Positions 17,367 to 26,249 of a DNA stretch of 53,201 nucleotides are shown one piece after another. Source of the stretch: an uncultured Clostridiaceae bacterium (GTDB lineage Bacteria; Bacillota; Clostridia; TANB77; CAG-508); assembly GCA_958402495.1 (NCBI GenBank), contig CATXTS010000001.1, positions 1-53,201 of the forward strand. The letters run 5' to 3'. The notes beneath the pieces are model-generated. The model did not search any database, was not told where the DNA came from, and saw only the letters and a program-made list of their open reading frames with translations. Numbering within the stretch: position 1 is the first letter of the stretch; every line of letters begins with the position of its first letter. A program made the position numbers and the translations under genes.

Positions 17367-18200
17367 ATGTCTAGATCCGGCATAGTAAATGTGAGAATGG
17401 TAATCACAGAAGAGAAAATATTATCTAATATAGATAAAGTAGAAAAGCTTATCAACCCTAAGAGTAAGAAACAAATTATTCAGTTAGAGGATGACAGTTA
17501 CTTTAAGGATTTAATAGAGTCTATCAAAACGTATTTAATAGAATATCCAAAAAAGAAGAACTTTCCAGCAAGTGTGTATAAAGCAGCTTACGAATTAGTA
17601 GAATTTGCAACTAACCAATTTGAAGAAAATACAAAACAAATTGAAGAACTAATTCGTCAAAGAGAGGCTAATATTGCAGCTGCCGGTGTATTAAAAGATG
17701 TTCTAGAAAATGTAGAAAATAAAGAAGAGGGATGGAAAAACTCTATTAAAGAAATAGAAGATGACTTCCCAGAAGATATTATAGAGACCTTAGAGATTAT
17801 AGGTAAAGCAAAATCTAAAAAATCACAAAATTATCAAGATGCAGTTAAATTAATTAATGCAAGAATTGTGAATCTAGAATCTAACTTACATATAGAAATT
17901 GATATGGAAAGAATAGAAGATAGGTCAAAAGCATTAAGTTATATTGGAATTGAAGTGGCAGATGCTTTAAAATTGATTCCAACACCAGAAGAAAATGTAA
18001 CCGATATGGTAGAAGAAAAAATAGAAGAAGCACCAGTTACACAAAACACTTATGAGCAGGAGACTACTTTTGAAGTAAAACCTTCTTTATGGCAAAGAAT
18101 TAAAGAAAGTAAATTTGTAAGAGCTGTAAAATATATGTTTAAGGTCAGAGTAGTATTAGATGTACCAGCTTTACCAGAAGGTAGAGATGCTCAAAATTAA
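17367..18200 (+). CDS. Conserved hypothetical protein, helical and acidic
   Basis: A 277-residue protein I do not recognise. It opens with RSGIVNVRMVITEEKIL and is rich in charged helices. The region from about residue 75 to 130 looks like a coiled coil, and a short acidic linker near residues 215-235 (VEEKIEEAPVT) leads to a basic C-terminus (WQRIKESKFVRAVKYMFKV). There is no membrane segment or signal peptide. It has its own promoter, a perfect AAAGGAGGAG binding site and a terminator, so it is a well expressed single gene. Confidence 0.8.
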   Translation: MSRSGIVNVRMVITEEKILSNIDKVEKLINPKSKKQIIQLEDDSYFKDLIESIKTYLIEYPKKKNFPASVYKAAYELVEFATNQFEENTKQIEELIRQREANIAAAGVLKDVLENVENKEEGWKNSIKEIEDDFPEDIIETLEIIGKAKSKKSQNYQDAVKLINARIVNLESNLHIEIDMERIEDRSKALSYIGIEVADALKLIPTPEENVTDMVEEKIEEAPVTQNTYEQETTFEVKPSLWQRIKESKFVRAVKYMFKVRVVLDVPALPEGRDAQN

Positions 18201-18231
18201 TTTAAGAAATAAAGTGAAATATTGTAAAAAG

Positions 18232-18266
18232 AAAAGTTTATCTAAATTACTTAGGTAAACTTTTTG
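18232..18266 (+). terminator. Intrinsic terminator
   Basis: AAAAGTTTATCTAA and TTAGGTAAACTTTT form a 14-pair stem with one G-U pair and a 5-base loop. Confidence 0.8.
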
Positions 18267-18316
18267 TTATATTAGTATATTTTAAAATTATTAAAAATCA
18301 GAATATATAAGGAAAA

Positions 18317-18347
18317 CCCCTAATGCAATGCATTAAGGGCTCCTTTT
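18317..18347. terminator. Bidirectional hairpin between convergent genes
   Basis: CCCCTAATGC pairs with GCATTAAGGG around a 3-base loop. A T tract follows on the plus strand (CTCCTTTTTT) and a shorter one on the minus strand (GGTTTTCC). It would end the minus-strand gene at 18349 and back up the plus-strand terminator at 18232. Confidence 0.7.
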
Positions 18348-18348
18348 T

Positions 18349-18621
18349 TCAGAAAAGTATTTGCCAAATGTACGAATATAAATATTCAGTACAAAACATT
18401 ATTAAGTCAACAAACCGATAAAGAGATGGGACCTGCTGACGCAGTTCAGGGGCAATATGTGCTAAAACCACTAAAACGATTGCACTTGATAAAATTTTTG
18501 CGATAAGATGGATAATAGAAAATAGTATTTTCCAAAACCGCTTTTCCAAATCCTTATAGTTTATTTTCCGTTCCTTTCCTGTAGTAGTAAAAAAAGTTTT
18601 AATTCTGTTAAAAATATCCAT
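18349..18621 (-). CDS. Small membrane protein of atypical codon use
   Basis: A 90-residue protein with a basic N-terminal 30 residues followed by a long hydrophobic region (about residues 31-60) and a second weaker one near residues 72-88. I do not recognise it. The start follows AAAAGGAG on the minus strand. It contains three CGG codons (positions 18, 28 and 69), a codon otherwise essentially missing from the genes around it, so it is probably a recent arrival. It could be holin-like or a small toxin or peptide-export accessory; none of these is supported beyond size and hydrophobicity. Confidence 0.7.
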   Translation of the reverse strand: MDIFNRIKTFFTTTGKERKINYKDLEKRFWKILFSIIHLIAKILSSAIVLVVLAHIAPELRQQVPSLYRFVDLIMFCTEYLYSYIWQILF

Positions 18622-18730
18622 AGCTTTCTCCTTTTAATGATATGAGTTATTACTACTCATAGGTATTTAAGAACTTCTGTATTTATTATAACATAATTAA
18701 CATAAAATGTATATACCAAAGATAATTTGT

Positions 18731-20279
18731 CTAGGGTATTTGGATAGATGGTATTTGATTATGAATTTGCATTAGATGACTTTCAATCTTGTTTTTTAAT
18801 GAATTATTATAAAGTGGATTCTTTTCGCAAAGTTGTTTATAAAAGTTTAATTTTTCAAAATAATATGTCTGTTTTTCATCATTCTGTAAATATAATTCAT
18901 AATAAATATATAACAATTCCAAAGAAGCTTCTAGTAATTGACCAGAGACATCTTCTAATAAGGTAATCGCTTTAGAAAGATTCGGCTTCATATTTAATTC
19001 AAGATTTCCATCTTTATAAAAGTATTTTGCTAAATTATATTTTGACCAAGGACATAATGTAAATTTAAAGGATTCGCTAGATGCTGTATAATAATCGAAT
19101 GCCTTTTTTAAGTCTTTGGGTATGGTAATACCAGTTCTATAAAATTCACCAATTTTATTACAAGCCCAACTTTCTCCTAAATTAGCAGAAATTATATAAT
19201 TATCAAATGCCTTCTGATAATTTTTTTCACTTTCATATAGGTTACCTATATTATTATAAGCATAAACATTACCAAGAGAGATAGCTTTAGTAAACATTTT
19301 CATGGCTGTTTCTTTATGGTTTCTAATATGAGGGATTTCTCCATGTAGTATCATAAGTCCAAGACTATTAAAGGCATTAGAACAATGACATTTTCTTGCT
19401 TTATTAAAATATTTAAAAGCTAAATAAGTATTTCTTTTAGATTTGTTTTTTCCGTATATGTCCCTGATAATATAAATAGCCAATAGCCCAATTAGCTACG
19501 GGATGATGATAGTCAGCTGCTATCTTATAATAGTTATAAGCTTCTTCATATCTTGTTCTTCCAGTTATAAAGCCGTAATATTCCATAGAAGCCATTTCAA
19601 AACAAGCAAAAGGATTATTTCTTTTAGCTAATTGTTGGATACCTCTAATTGACCAAATGCCAGAATTCAATTGAATTTTTAAAAAATCTTGAATAGAAAG
19701 AAGTGATATATTGGTTTCATAAATACTCTTCTCTATAACCTCATTCACCTTTTCGTGAAGAAAAATAGGTTGCTTTTTTTCTAGTATAACATAAAATAAT
19801 ACTTGAACAAAAAAATTGTAGAAATTTCCATTTTCTAGATTTTTATAAAGCTCATTAGATAGAAGAATACTTACATCTGAATCATTTTTACTAATAGAAT
19901 ATAGTCTATCGCAGATATGTTTCCATTTTTCATTTTTGTTAATTTTCTCTATAGTCAGTGCTTCTATAGTAACTTCAGGATTTTCTATTAATTGCAATAT
20001 CTTTCCTATAATGGTTATAAAAATCGTTTTATCATTTTTATAATCATTTTTGATTTTCATAAAAGTACTTTTATATTTAGGATGTATGGCTCTAAGACCA
20101 GTACAATAGTTATTAACGGTACTATCTGCAATTTCATCTGTACCAAAAATAACGGCAAATAAAGTTGGTTGCCAAAAAGTATTATGATAATTAGAGAATT
20201 CTTTTATAATTCTAAATACATTACCTAAAGAAAGATAGTTGTCATTTGTATTTAACCTGATAAATGGATTCTTTGCCAT
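18731..20279 (-). CDS. Sel1-repeat protein, interrupted by +1 frameshift at a CGG codon
   Basis: Two adjoining frames make one 515-residue protein. Residues 1-275 carry an unrecognised N-terminal domain and the first Sel1-like repeats (FACFEMASMEYYGF, YNYYKIAADYHHPVANWAIG). Sel1 repeats continue in the second frame (TYLAFKYFNKARK, FNSLGLMILHG, AMKMFTKAISLGN, AFDNYIISANLGE). Codon 276 is CGG at 19452-19454; skipping its C turns GHI-R-stop-bound into GHI-GKNKSKRN and restores the repeat, while the zero frame stops five codons on. Losing one A from the following A6 run would also restore it. Sel1 proteins are usually protein-interaction scaffolds. The start at 20279 follows AAAGAGGTG. Confidence 0.8.
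19452..19454 (-). other. Candidate +1 frameshift site (CGG) in the Sel1-repeat gene
   Basis: The minus strand reads CAT ATA CGG AAA AAA CAA. Moving one base forward at CGG gives GGA AAA AAC and joins both parts of the protein. Confidence 0.6.
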
Positions 20280-20297
20280 AGGATTCACCTCTTTGCT

Positions 20298-20326
20298 ATT
20301 ATACTATGCTAATAAAAAATAGTCAA
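20298..20326 (-). promoter_or_regulatory. Promoter of the Sel1-repeat gene
   Basis: On the minus strand TTGACT and TATAAT are separated by 17 bases, 18 bases before the start codon. Confidence 0.8.
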
Positions 20327-20440
20327 ATTATTGTGAATTATAAGTGAAATCTATAAAAATACGTGAATTAATGTGAGTTGAATTGAAAAAGAGAAAAGTA
20401 TAAAATAGCCAAAATAGAAAATAACTAGAGAAATTAGGAG

Positions 20441-21226
20441 ATGGTACAGATAAAAACAAAAGTAGATAATGTATATATACAGTATATAAAAAAGGGGGAA
20501 GGAAAAGCGGTTTTAATTTTACCAGGATGGGGAACTACTATAGAGACATATAGAAATATGATAGACGCTATTGCAACATATGCTAGAGTGTATTGCTTAG
20601 ATATACCAGGGTTTGGAAATTCACAAGAACCAGAAAAAAGTTGGCATTTAGAGGATTATGTAGATTGCATAATTCATTTTATAGAAAAGCAACATATACA
20701 AGAAATAAATTTAATTGGACATTCTAATGGTGGCAGAATTCTTATAAGATTAATGAACAGAAAAGATTTGAGTTTTAAGGTAAATAGAATCATATTAATA
20801 GGAAGTGCAGGAATTATTCATCAGAAAACAGGTATACAAAGAATAAAAATACAATGTTTTAAATTAGGAAAAAGGATTTTAGAATTAAAGCAGATAAATG
20901 CTATATTCCCAAATGCTTTGATAAAACTAAAACAATTATTAGGTTCAAAAGATTATAAAGAAGCAACACCAATTATGAGACAGTCTCTGGTGTACTTAGT
21001 AAATGAAGATTTACAATCAGAATTAGAAAATATAATGGTTCCAACCTTATTAATATGGGGAGAACAAGATAAACAAACACCAATAGAGGATGCTGAAATT
21101 ATGCAAAGATTAATACCAAATGCAATGCTACTTAAGATAGAAGGAAGTACACATTATGTGTTTTTAGAAAAGCCAGACTATGTAAATGAAAAAATAAAAG
21201 CATTCTTGAAGAAGGGGGGATATTAA
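20441..21226 (+). CDS. Alpha/beta hydrolase
   Basis: A 261-residue hydrolase of the alpha/beta fold. The oxyanion region is LPGWGTTIETY, the nucleophile elbow is GHSNGG (serine near residue 96), the acid is in IWGEQDKQTP and the histidine in STHYVF. No signal peptide is visible. It ends 3 bases before a membrane-linked MurF-like ligase, which is followed by a Ddl-like ligase, so it is translationally linked to peptidoglycan-precursor enzymes. A role on a peptidoglycan-related ester or amide is suggested by context only. Confidence 0.88.
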   Translation: MVQIKTKVDNVYIQYIKKGEGKAVLILPGWGTTIETYRNMIDAIATYARVYCLDIPGFGNSQEPEKSWHLEDYVDCIIHFIEKQHIQEINLIGHSNGGRILIRLMNRKDLSFKVNRIILIGSAGIIHQKTGIQRIKIQCFKLGKRILELKQINAIFPNALIKLKQLLGSKDYKEATPIMRQSLVYLVNEDLQSELENIMVPTLLIWGEQDKQTPIEDAEIMQRLIPNAMLLKIEGSTHYVFLEKPDYVNEKIKAFLKKGGY

Positions 21227-21229
21227 AAT

Positions 21230-22792
21230 ATGTATATATTAATGATAGTAGGATACAGTGTTAGCTTATGCTTATTATTAGCATACTATATGCATATGTT
21301 TCAATTAAGTTCATATGTTTCTAAAAAATATATACATTGGATGAAAAACAATAAAAAGAAAATAGCTATACAAACTCTTTTAATGACAATGGCAATATTA
21401 TTATTTCATATTCAAAAAATAACAACGCAAGTATTTTCTTTGGCTTGTATATTGTTTTGTATGATTTATAGTGTTCCAAAAAATAAAATAAAAATACCAT
21501 TAAAAATAACCAATAGAGTTAAAAGAATGGTTGTGACAGAAGTACTATGTATAATTCTTATATTGGGGATAAAGGATATAGGTAAATATATGTTACTAAA
21601 ACTTTATATTTTAAATGTTATAGCGCCTATTTTGGCTTGGATAGCCAATTTCATAAATTATCCAATAGAGTATCTAATAAGAAGTAAATATATTCGTCAA
21701 GCTAAAAAGATTATACAAGATATGCCTCAATTAATAGTGATTGGTATTACAGGAAGTTATGGGAAAACAAGCGTTAAAAATTTCTTAAAAGATGTATTAA
21801 GTGAGAAATTTGAAGTAATTGTTACTCCAGAAAATTATAATACTACAATGGGGGTTGTAAAAACCATACGTGAAAATTTAAAGCCAACACATCAGTTTTT
21901 TATATGTGAAATGGGAGCTACAAAGATAGGAGATATTAAAGAAATTTGTGATATTGTAAAACCTAAATTAGGAATTATAACAGCAATAGGTCCACAACAT
22001 TTGGAAACTTTTAAAACTATAGATAATATTATAAAAACAAAATTTGAATTAGCAACCGCTGTAAAAGAAAATCATGGAGTTATCTTTTTAAATAAAAATA
22101 ATACATATATACGTGAGCAAAAATTAGATATGGAAGTAATTTCTTATGGTACAGAGGATAAATCTTTAAATTATAATGCTTATCATATAAATTCTTCTTC
22201 GAAAGGAATTTGTTTTAATGTATTAGATAAAAACAATCAAGAAAGAATCTTTAAGACAGAATTAGTAGGAAAACATAACGTTGTAAATCTAATGGCAGCT
22301 ATAGCGGTTGCGAGTTATCTAGAAGTTCCGATAAACTACTTAGAAACATGTGTAAGAAATATGAGAGGTGTACCACATAGATTGCAATTAATACATAATA
22401 AAAAGTTTACGATAATAGATGATTCTTATAATGCTAATCCTGTAAGTTCAAGGTTAGCACTAGACACATTAAGTGAATTTGAAGGTATTAAAATAATAGT
22501 AACACCAGGACTGATAGAATTAGGAAAAGAAGAGAAGAAATATAATTTTGAATTAGGAGAATATATAGCCTCTGTATGTGATTATGTTGTTTTGGTAGAA
22601 GGAGGACAAGCCCAGCCGATTTTAGAGGGTATGCTTTCTAAAGGATTTAATCGAGATAAAATTTTGATTGTAGATTGTGTTCAGAAAGCTATTTCTAGAA
22701 TTCAACAACTAGATATAAAAGAAAATAAAACCATATTATTAGAAAATGATTTACCAGATAATTATGGTATAAAAATGTTAGTAAAGGATTAA
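21230..22792 (+). CDS. MurF-like Mur ligase with N-terminal membrane region
   Basis: A 520-residue ATP-dependent ligase. The first 150 residues contain about four hydrophobic segments, which ordinary MurF lacks. The Mur ligase core follows: P-loop GITGSYGKTSVKNFL near residue 178, NYNTTMGV, EMGATKIGDI, the ATP-site TAIGPQHLETF, and HNVVNLMAAIAVA. The C-terminal domain has IDDSYNANPVS, the MurF hallmark. MurF adds D-Ala-D-Ala to UDP-MurNAc-tripeptide; here the companion Ddl-like ligase could supply the dipeptide or a variant. The housekeeping murF should lie elsewhere, which cannot be checked here. Confidence 0.88.
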   Translation: MYILMIVGYSVSLCLLLAYYMHMFQLSSYVSKKYIHWMKNNKKKIAIQTLLMTMAILLFHIQKITTQVFSLACILFCMIYSVPKNKIKIPLKITNRVKRMVVTEVLCIILILGIKDIGKYMLLKLYILNVIAPILAWIANFINYPIEYLIRSKYIRQAKKIIQDMPQLIVIGITGSYGKTSVKNFLKDVLSEKFEVIVTPENYNTTMGVVKTIRENLKPTHQFFICEMGATKIGDIKEICDIVKPKLGIITAIGPQHLETFKTIDNIIKTKFELATAVKENHGVIFLNKNNTYIREQKLDMEVISYGTEDKSLNYNAYHINSSSKGICFNVLDKNNQERIFKTELVGKHNVVNLMAAIAVASYLEVPINYLETCVRNMRGVPHRLQLIHNKKFTIIDDSYNANPVSSRLALDTLSEFEGIKIIVTPGLIELGKEEKKYNFELGEYIASVCDYVVLVEGGQAQPILEGMLSKGFNRDKILIVDCVQKAISRIQQLDIKENKTILLENDLPDNYGIKMLVKD

Positions 22793-22811
22793 GAGAAAGG
22801 ATGAATAAATA

Positions 22812-24008
22812 ATGAAAATAAAAATTGGTGTATTTTTTGGAGGAAAAAGTGTAGAACATGAGGTTTCTATTATTACAGCTATGCAAGCTATAGAAAATAT
22901 GGATAAAGAGAAATATGAGATAGTACCTATTTATATAACTAAAAACAACGAGATGTATTGTGGAAATTATGTGGGAGATATAAAACAATACAAAAATATA
23001 GAGAATCTGTTACACATTAGTTCACAAGTAACATTAGCTAAAAGAAAAAATAAGGTAATATTACTAAAATGCAATAAAAAGTTTTATGAAAGTAGAATTT
23101 ATGATTATATAGATATAGCTTTTCCAATGGTGCATGGAACGAATGTAGAAGATGGAACATTACAAGGATTCTTAAAAATGTTTGATATTCCATATGTTGG
23201 TTGTGATGTCATATCTTCTGCAATAGGTATGGATAAATCAGTTTGCAAATGTATATTAAAGGCAAATAATATTCCTGTGCTAGATAGTAAATGCTTTACT
23301 TTAAAAGATTATAAAGAAAACTTTGAAAAAATTATAGAAGAAATAGAAAATAGCTTTCCATATCCTGTAATTGTAAAACCGATTAATTTAGGTTCTAGTA
23401 TTGGAATTAATATTGCTAAAAATCAAGAAGAATTAGAAAGTGCTATTATCGATGCATTTTTATATTCTAAAAAGATATTGGTTGAAAAAGCAATTGAGAA
23501 TTTACAAGAGATAAATTGTTCTGTATTAGGAGATTATGCATTTGCACAAACTTCAGAATGTGAGGAAGCTATTAAAACAGAGGATATATTAAGCTATAAA
23601 GATAAATATATAGGAAATGGAAAAAAGGGTATAATAAAAAAAGAGCATGTAAAGGATGAAGAGGAGGCAAGACTTCCTGCTAACATTAGTTTAGAAATGA
23701 AAAAGAAAATTCAAGAAATTAGTTTGAAAACATTTAAGATTTTAGGTTGCTCAGGTGTTATTCGTATAGATTTTATGATAGATAGAACGAATAATCAGAT
23801 ATATGTAAATGAAGTAAATACGATTCCAGGTTCTTTATCCTTCTATTTATGGGAGCAAACTAGTCTAACATATTCAAAACTAATAGATAACTTAATTGAA
23901 CTAGCTTTAAAGAGAAATCGTGAAGAAGAAAAAATAATTTATTCTTTTGAGAGTAATATATTATCAGGGTATTATCAAAATGGAATAAAAGGAAGTAAGA
24001 GAAAGTAA
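22812..24008 (+). CDS. D-alanine--D-alanine ligase family protein
   Basis: A 398-residue ATP-grasp ligase. GKSVEHEVSIITA holds the catalytic glutamate, PINLGSSIGI the loop serine, and YVNEVNTIPGS the metal-binding glutamate and asparagine. The omega-loop tyrosine is kept in SYKDKY, but the loop after it is longer than in E. coli DdlB and very basic (GNGKKGIIKKEHVKDE). It carries about 20 extra C-terminal residues. Standard D-Ala-D-Ala activity is likely; a different second substrate is possible. The neighbour MurF-like enzyme is 19 bases upstream. Confidence 0.88.
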   Translation: MKIKIGVFFGGKSVEHEVSIITAMQAIENMDKEKYEIVPIYITKNNEMYCGNYVGDIKQYKNIENLLHISSQVTLAKRKNKVILLKCNKKFYESRIYDYIDIAFPMVHGTNVEDGTLQGFLKMFDIPYVGCDVISSAIGMDKSVCKCILKANNIPVLDSKCFTLKDYKENFEKIIEEIENSFPYPVIVKPINLGSSIGINIAKNQEELESAIIDAFLYSKKILVEKAIENLQEINCSVLGDYAFAQTSECEEAIKTEDILSYKDKYIGNGKKGIIKKEHVKDEEEARLPANISLEMKKKIQEISLKTFKILGCSGVIRIDFMIDRTNNQIYVNEVNTIPGSLSFYLWEQTSLTYSKLIDNLIELALKRNREEEKIIYSFESNILSGYYQNGIKGSKRK

Positions 24009-24113
24009 AAATAGAAAATTACAAGAGAAAACATGATAGCCAATTTTCCTTGAAAGAAACAAAGGATATATTCTAACACGATTGATAAAAGGATAGAAGG
24101 AATCCAAATTTTA

Positions 24114-24142
24114 TTGAAAGATTTTTGAAAATATAGTATAAT
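24114..24142 (+). promoter_or_regulatory. Promoter of the small gene at 24174
   Basis: TTGAAA and TATAAT are separated by 17 bases. Confidence 0.75.
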
Positions 24143-24173
24143 AAATAAGAGGATAAAGGGAAAGGTTAGTTGT

Positions 24174-24392
24174 GTGTATATGAAAAAAGAATATATATTA
24201 AATATTTCATTTGAGAATTGGACAAACCAATTATGGTTTATAAATGATGATACATTAGAAACAAAGAGGCAATGGGAAGAAAGCTTAGAGGAAATTTTGT
24301 TATTAAAGAAAACAGCAAAGGATGCTTTGCATTTTCAAAAGTTAGTAATAGAATATTTAGAGAATATCGGTTTTATAAGAGTTGAAAAATAG
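24174..24392 (+). CDS. Small hypothetical protein (72 residues)
   Basis: An acidic 72-residue protein with no recognised family. It is helical after residue 30 and has no membrane segment. Either GTG 24174 or ATG 24180 could start it; AAAGG ends about eight bases before the GTG, which slightly favours the longer form. It has a good promoter and a terminator, so it is likely a real small gene. Confidence 0.6.
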   Translation: MYMKKEYILNISFENWTNQLWFINDDTLETKRQWEESLEEILLLKKTAKDALHFQKLVIEYLENIGFIRVEK

Positions 24393-24400
24393 CTAAAACC

Positions 24401-24438
24401 AAAAATAAAAGAGGATTTATAAATTCTCTTTTATTTTT
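24401..24438. terminator. Bidirectional terminator between convergent genes
   Basis: AAAAATAAAAGAG and CTCTTTTATTTTT form a 13-pair perfect stem. It overlaps the end of the minus-strand endonuclease IV-like gene. Confidence 0.8.
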
Positions 24439-25278
24439 GTGTATATATCTTTCATTTGTTTGGCATCTATACTTTGGGTACCTGCAGATTCACAAATGAT
24501 TCTAGGTTCTAAGTCCAATTTGAGCAATACACGTGCTAGTACTTCAAAATCAGGTCCACAATCTTTTTGTGCAAAGGTAACATGACATTTTTCACCACCA
24601 TGTTCTGTATAAAGCATTTTACTAAAGTGGCTATGAAAGTGTTTCATTCTTTCATAACCTAAAGCGTGAATGTATAAATTTAATTCTTTTTCCCAAGCTT
24701 CAAAAGTATTTAACCTACCAAGACTTCTACAATAGAGATGTCCAAAATCAATAGCAGGAATAAGCCTAGTGTCTAATTGACACAAAGCAATAACTTCCTC
24801 AGAATTTCCTAATTGATTGAATTTCCCCATTGTTTCTGGACAAAGGGAAATAGCACCCAAACCAAGTTGGTTTAATTGCTTAAGGGCTAAGCTTAATAAT
24901 TGCATAGCATGCTGTAAAGCAGTAGGCCTATCCATTCCAAGTACAGCACCGTGAATGAACAATGACTCTATCTGCACCCATTTTTTGCGCAGCCTGTACG
25001 GTATTTATAAGATAGGTAATAGAGTTTTGCCTTTTTCTTTCATCTTCTGTAGAAAGTGAAATATAATAAGGAGCATGTACACTAAGAGAAATGCCATATT
25101 TCTGACTTTCTTGTTTAATTAGCATAGCTTTTTCATCACTAACGCGAACACCTCTGGAACATTGATATTCATAGGCATTTAAGTCAAAAGTACTTAAATA
25201 TTGTGGCATAAATTCAGATTTATTAAAACCCTTATCATAGAAATCTTTTGGATTTCCCGCTGAACCAAATTTTATCAT
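24417..25278 (-). CDS. nfo: Endonuclease IV-like TIM-barrel protein, interrupted by +1 frameshift at a CGG codon
   Basis: Two overlapping frames give one 286-residue protein of the AP-endonuclease IV family, which cuts DNA at abasic sites. The first frame starts MIKFGSAGNPKDFY and has LSVHAPYYISLS (metal histidine) before reaching MGADRVIVHS. The zero frame then reads CGG and stops seven codons on. Dropping the C of CGG (24949-24951) gives VIVHSGAVLGMDRP, and the second frame supplies CPETMGK, PAIDFGHLYCRS, HFHSHFS and the C-terminal CESAG metal-ligand strands. Both halves are otherwise intact, without further stops, so decay seems unlikely. The symbol is for the family. Confidence 0.8.
24949..24951 (-). 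other. Candidate +1 frameshift site (CGG) in the nfo-like gene
   Basis: The minus strand reads GTT CAT TCA CGG TGC TGT. Skipping the C gives GGT GCT GTA and continues the TIM barrel. No homopolymer run is present that would explain a simple length error. Confidence 0.75.
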
Positions 25279-25386
25279 GATTTTCTTTCCTTTTTATAGA
25301 TTTTCCTTATTATATACCAATTAATAGAGGTTTCATACCAAAATAGCTAAGAATATAACAAATTCATGTAAAAAAGAAAAATTCTT

Positions 25387-25437
25387 AAAAATAGCACTTA
25401 TTTAGGAAGATAAAAAACCTAAATAAGTGCTATTTTT
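25387..25437 (-). terminator. Intrinsic terminator, 20-pair perfect stem
   Basis: AAAAATAGCACTTATTTAGG and its exact complement enclose an 11-base loop. It ends the minus-strand gene at 25458 and may also act on the other strand. Confidence 0.85.
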
Positions 25438-25457
25438 ATATATCTATGATTTAAAGT

Positions 25458-25724
25458 TTATAATTCACAATTGAATAATTCTAATTTTGCTTGAAACATA
25501 GCTTCAAGACGTGTAATGACACTAACCATTAGCTCAACAGATTTATTGAGTGCTAATAGTTGTTCTGGAGTTACATTTTCCATAGCGATAATGGCTTGCA
25601 TCTTTTCGCCTTCCGCATTTAAAATGTGGGAAAGCGCGGTTTCTTGCATAGCTACGGATTCTATCAAATCGGTAATTGCTTGCTCTCTGGTACCTTCTCC
25701 AGGAGTAATGACTGGCATACTCAT
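25458..25724 (-). CDS. Small HILNAEGEK-domain protein
   Basis: An 88-residue protein made almost wholly of a domain shared with the next two genes: IESVAMQETALSHILNAEGEK followed by about 40 helical residues ending in RLEAMFQAKLELF. The N-terminal 15 residues are flexible (MPVITPGEGT). There is no signal peptide. It is divergent from the gene at 25845. Related segments occur on clostridial surface proteins as I recall the family, so a spore- or cell-surface role is plausible but not shown. The start follows AAGGAGTC. Confidence 0.75.
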   Translation of the reverse strand: MSMPVITPGEGTREQAITDLIESVAMQETALSHILNAEGEKMQAIIAMENVTPEQLLALNKSVELMVSVITRLEAMFQAKLELFNCEL

Positions 25725-25844
25725 AAAAAGACTCCTTTATTTATAATTTTAATAGCAGATGACTATTAATATACTATATGTTTTTTGTCGATTTTTGTTA
25801 CAAAAAATGAAGGAGTTACATAAAATAGATTAGGAGGTCTTTTT

Positions 25845-26249
25845 ATGAAATCAAAAAAAACAAATAGTTTAGTTAAAAAATTATCAGAGCTATTTTCATG
25901 TAAAAATCTAGAAAATAATAGATGCAATCAATGTTGCTTTAAGATTATTTGTGATAGCTGTGAATGTAAAGAGGATACTTGTGATGATGATAGATGCATT
26001 TGTGATGTTATCGAATCCATTGCACTGATGGAAGCTGGTTTAGCACATATTCTAAATGCAGAGGGAGAAAAATTACAAAAAGCAATTCAACTTTCTGACA
26101 ATGTATGTGATTTATTAGCAATCAATCAAAATGTTACCAATACGATTAAAAGTATAACAGACTTAGAATGTCTTTTAAATAGAAAATTAGATAATGCTTT
26201 ATCAAGAGAAATAGAAGGAGGTGGAGATTGTGGCAACTATATCAGGTAG
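25845..26249 (+). CDS. Cysteine-rich HILNAEGEK-domain protein
   Basis: A 134-residue protein. Residues 18-53 contain ten or more cysteines (pattern such as CNQCCFKIICDSCEC and CDDDRCICD), which may form disulfides or bind metal. The rest is the shared domain: IESIALMEAGLAHILNAEGEK then helices to LECLLNRKLDNAL. Its end overlaps the next gene by 20 bases, so the two are translationally coupled. The start follows AGGAGGTC. Cysteine-rich spore-layer proteins have a similar make-up, but that is an inference. Confidence 0.78.
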   Translation: MKSKKTNSLVKKLSELFSCKNLENNRCNQCCFKIICDSCECKEDTCDDDRCICDVIESIALMEAGLAHILNAEGEKLQKAIQLSDNVCDLLAINQNVTNTIKSITDLECLLNRKLDNALSREIEGGGDCGNYIR

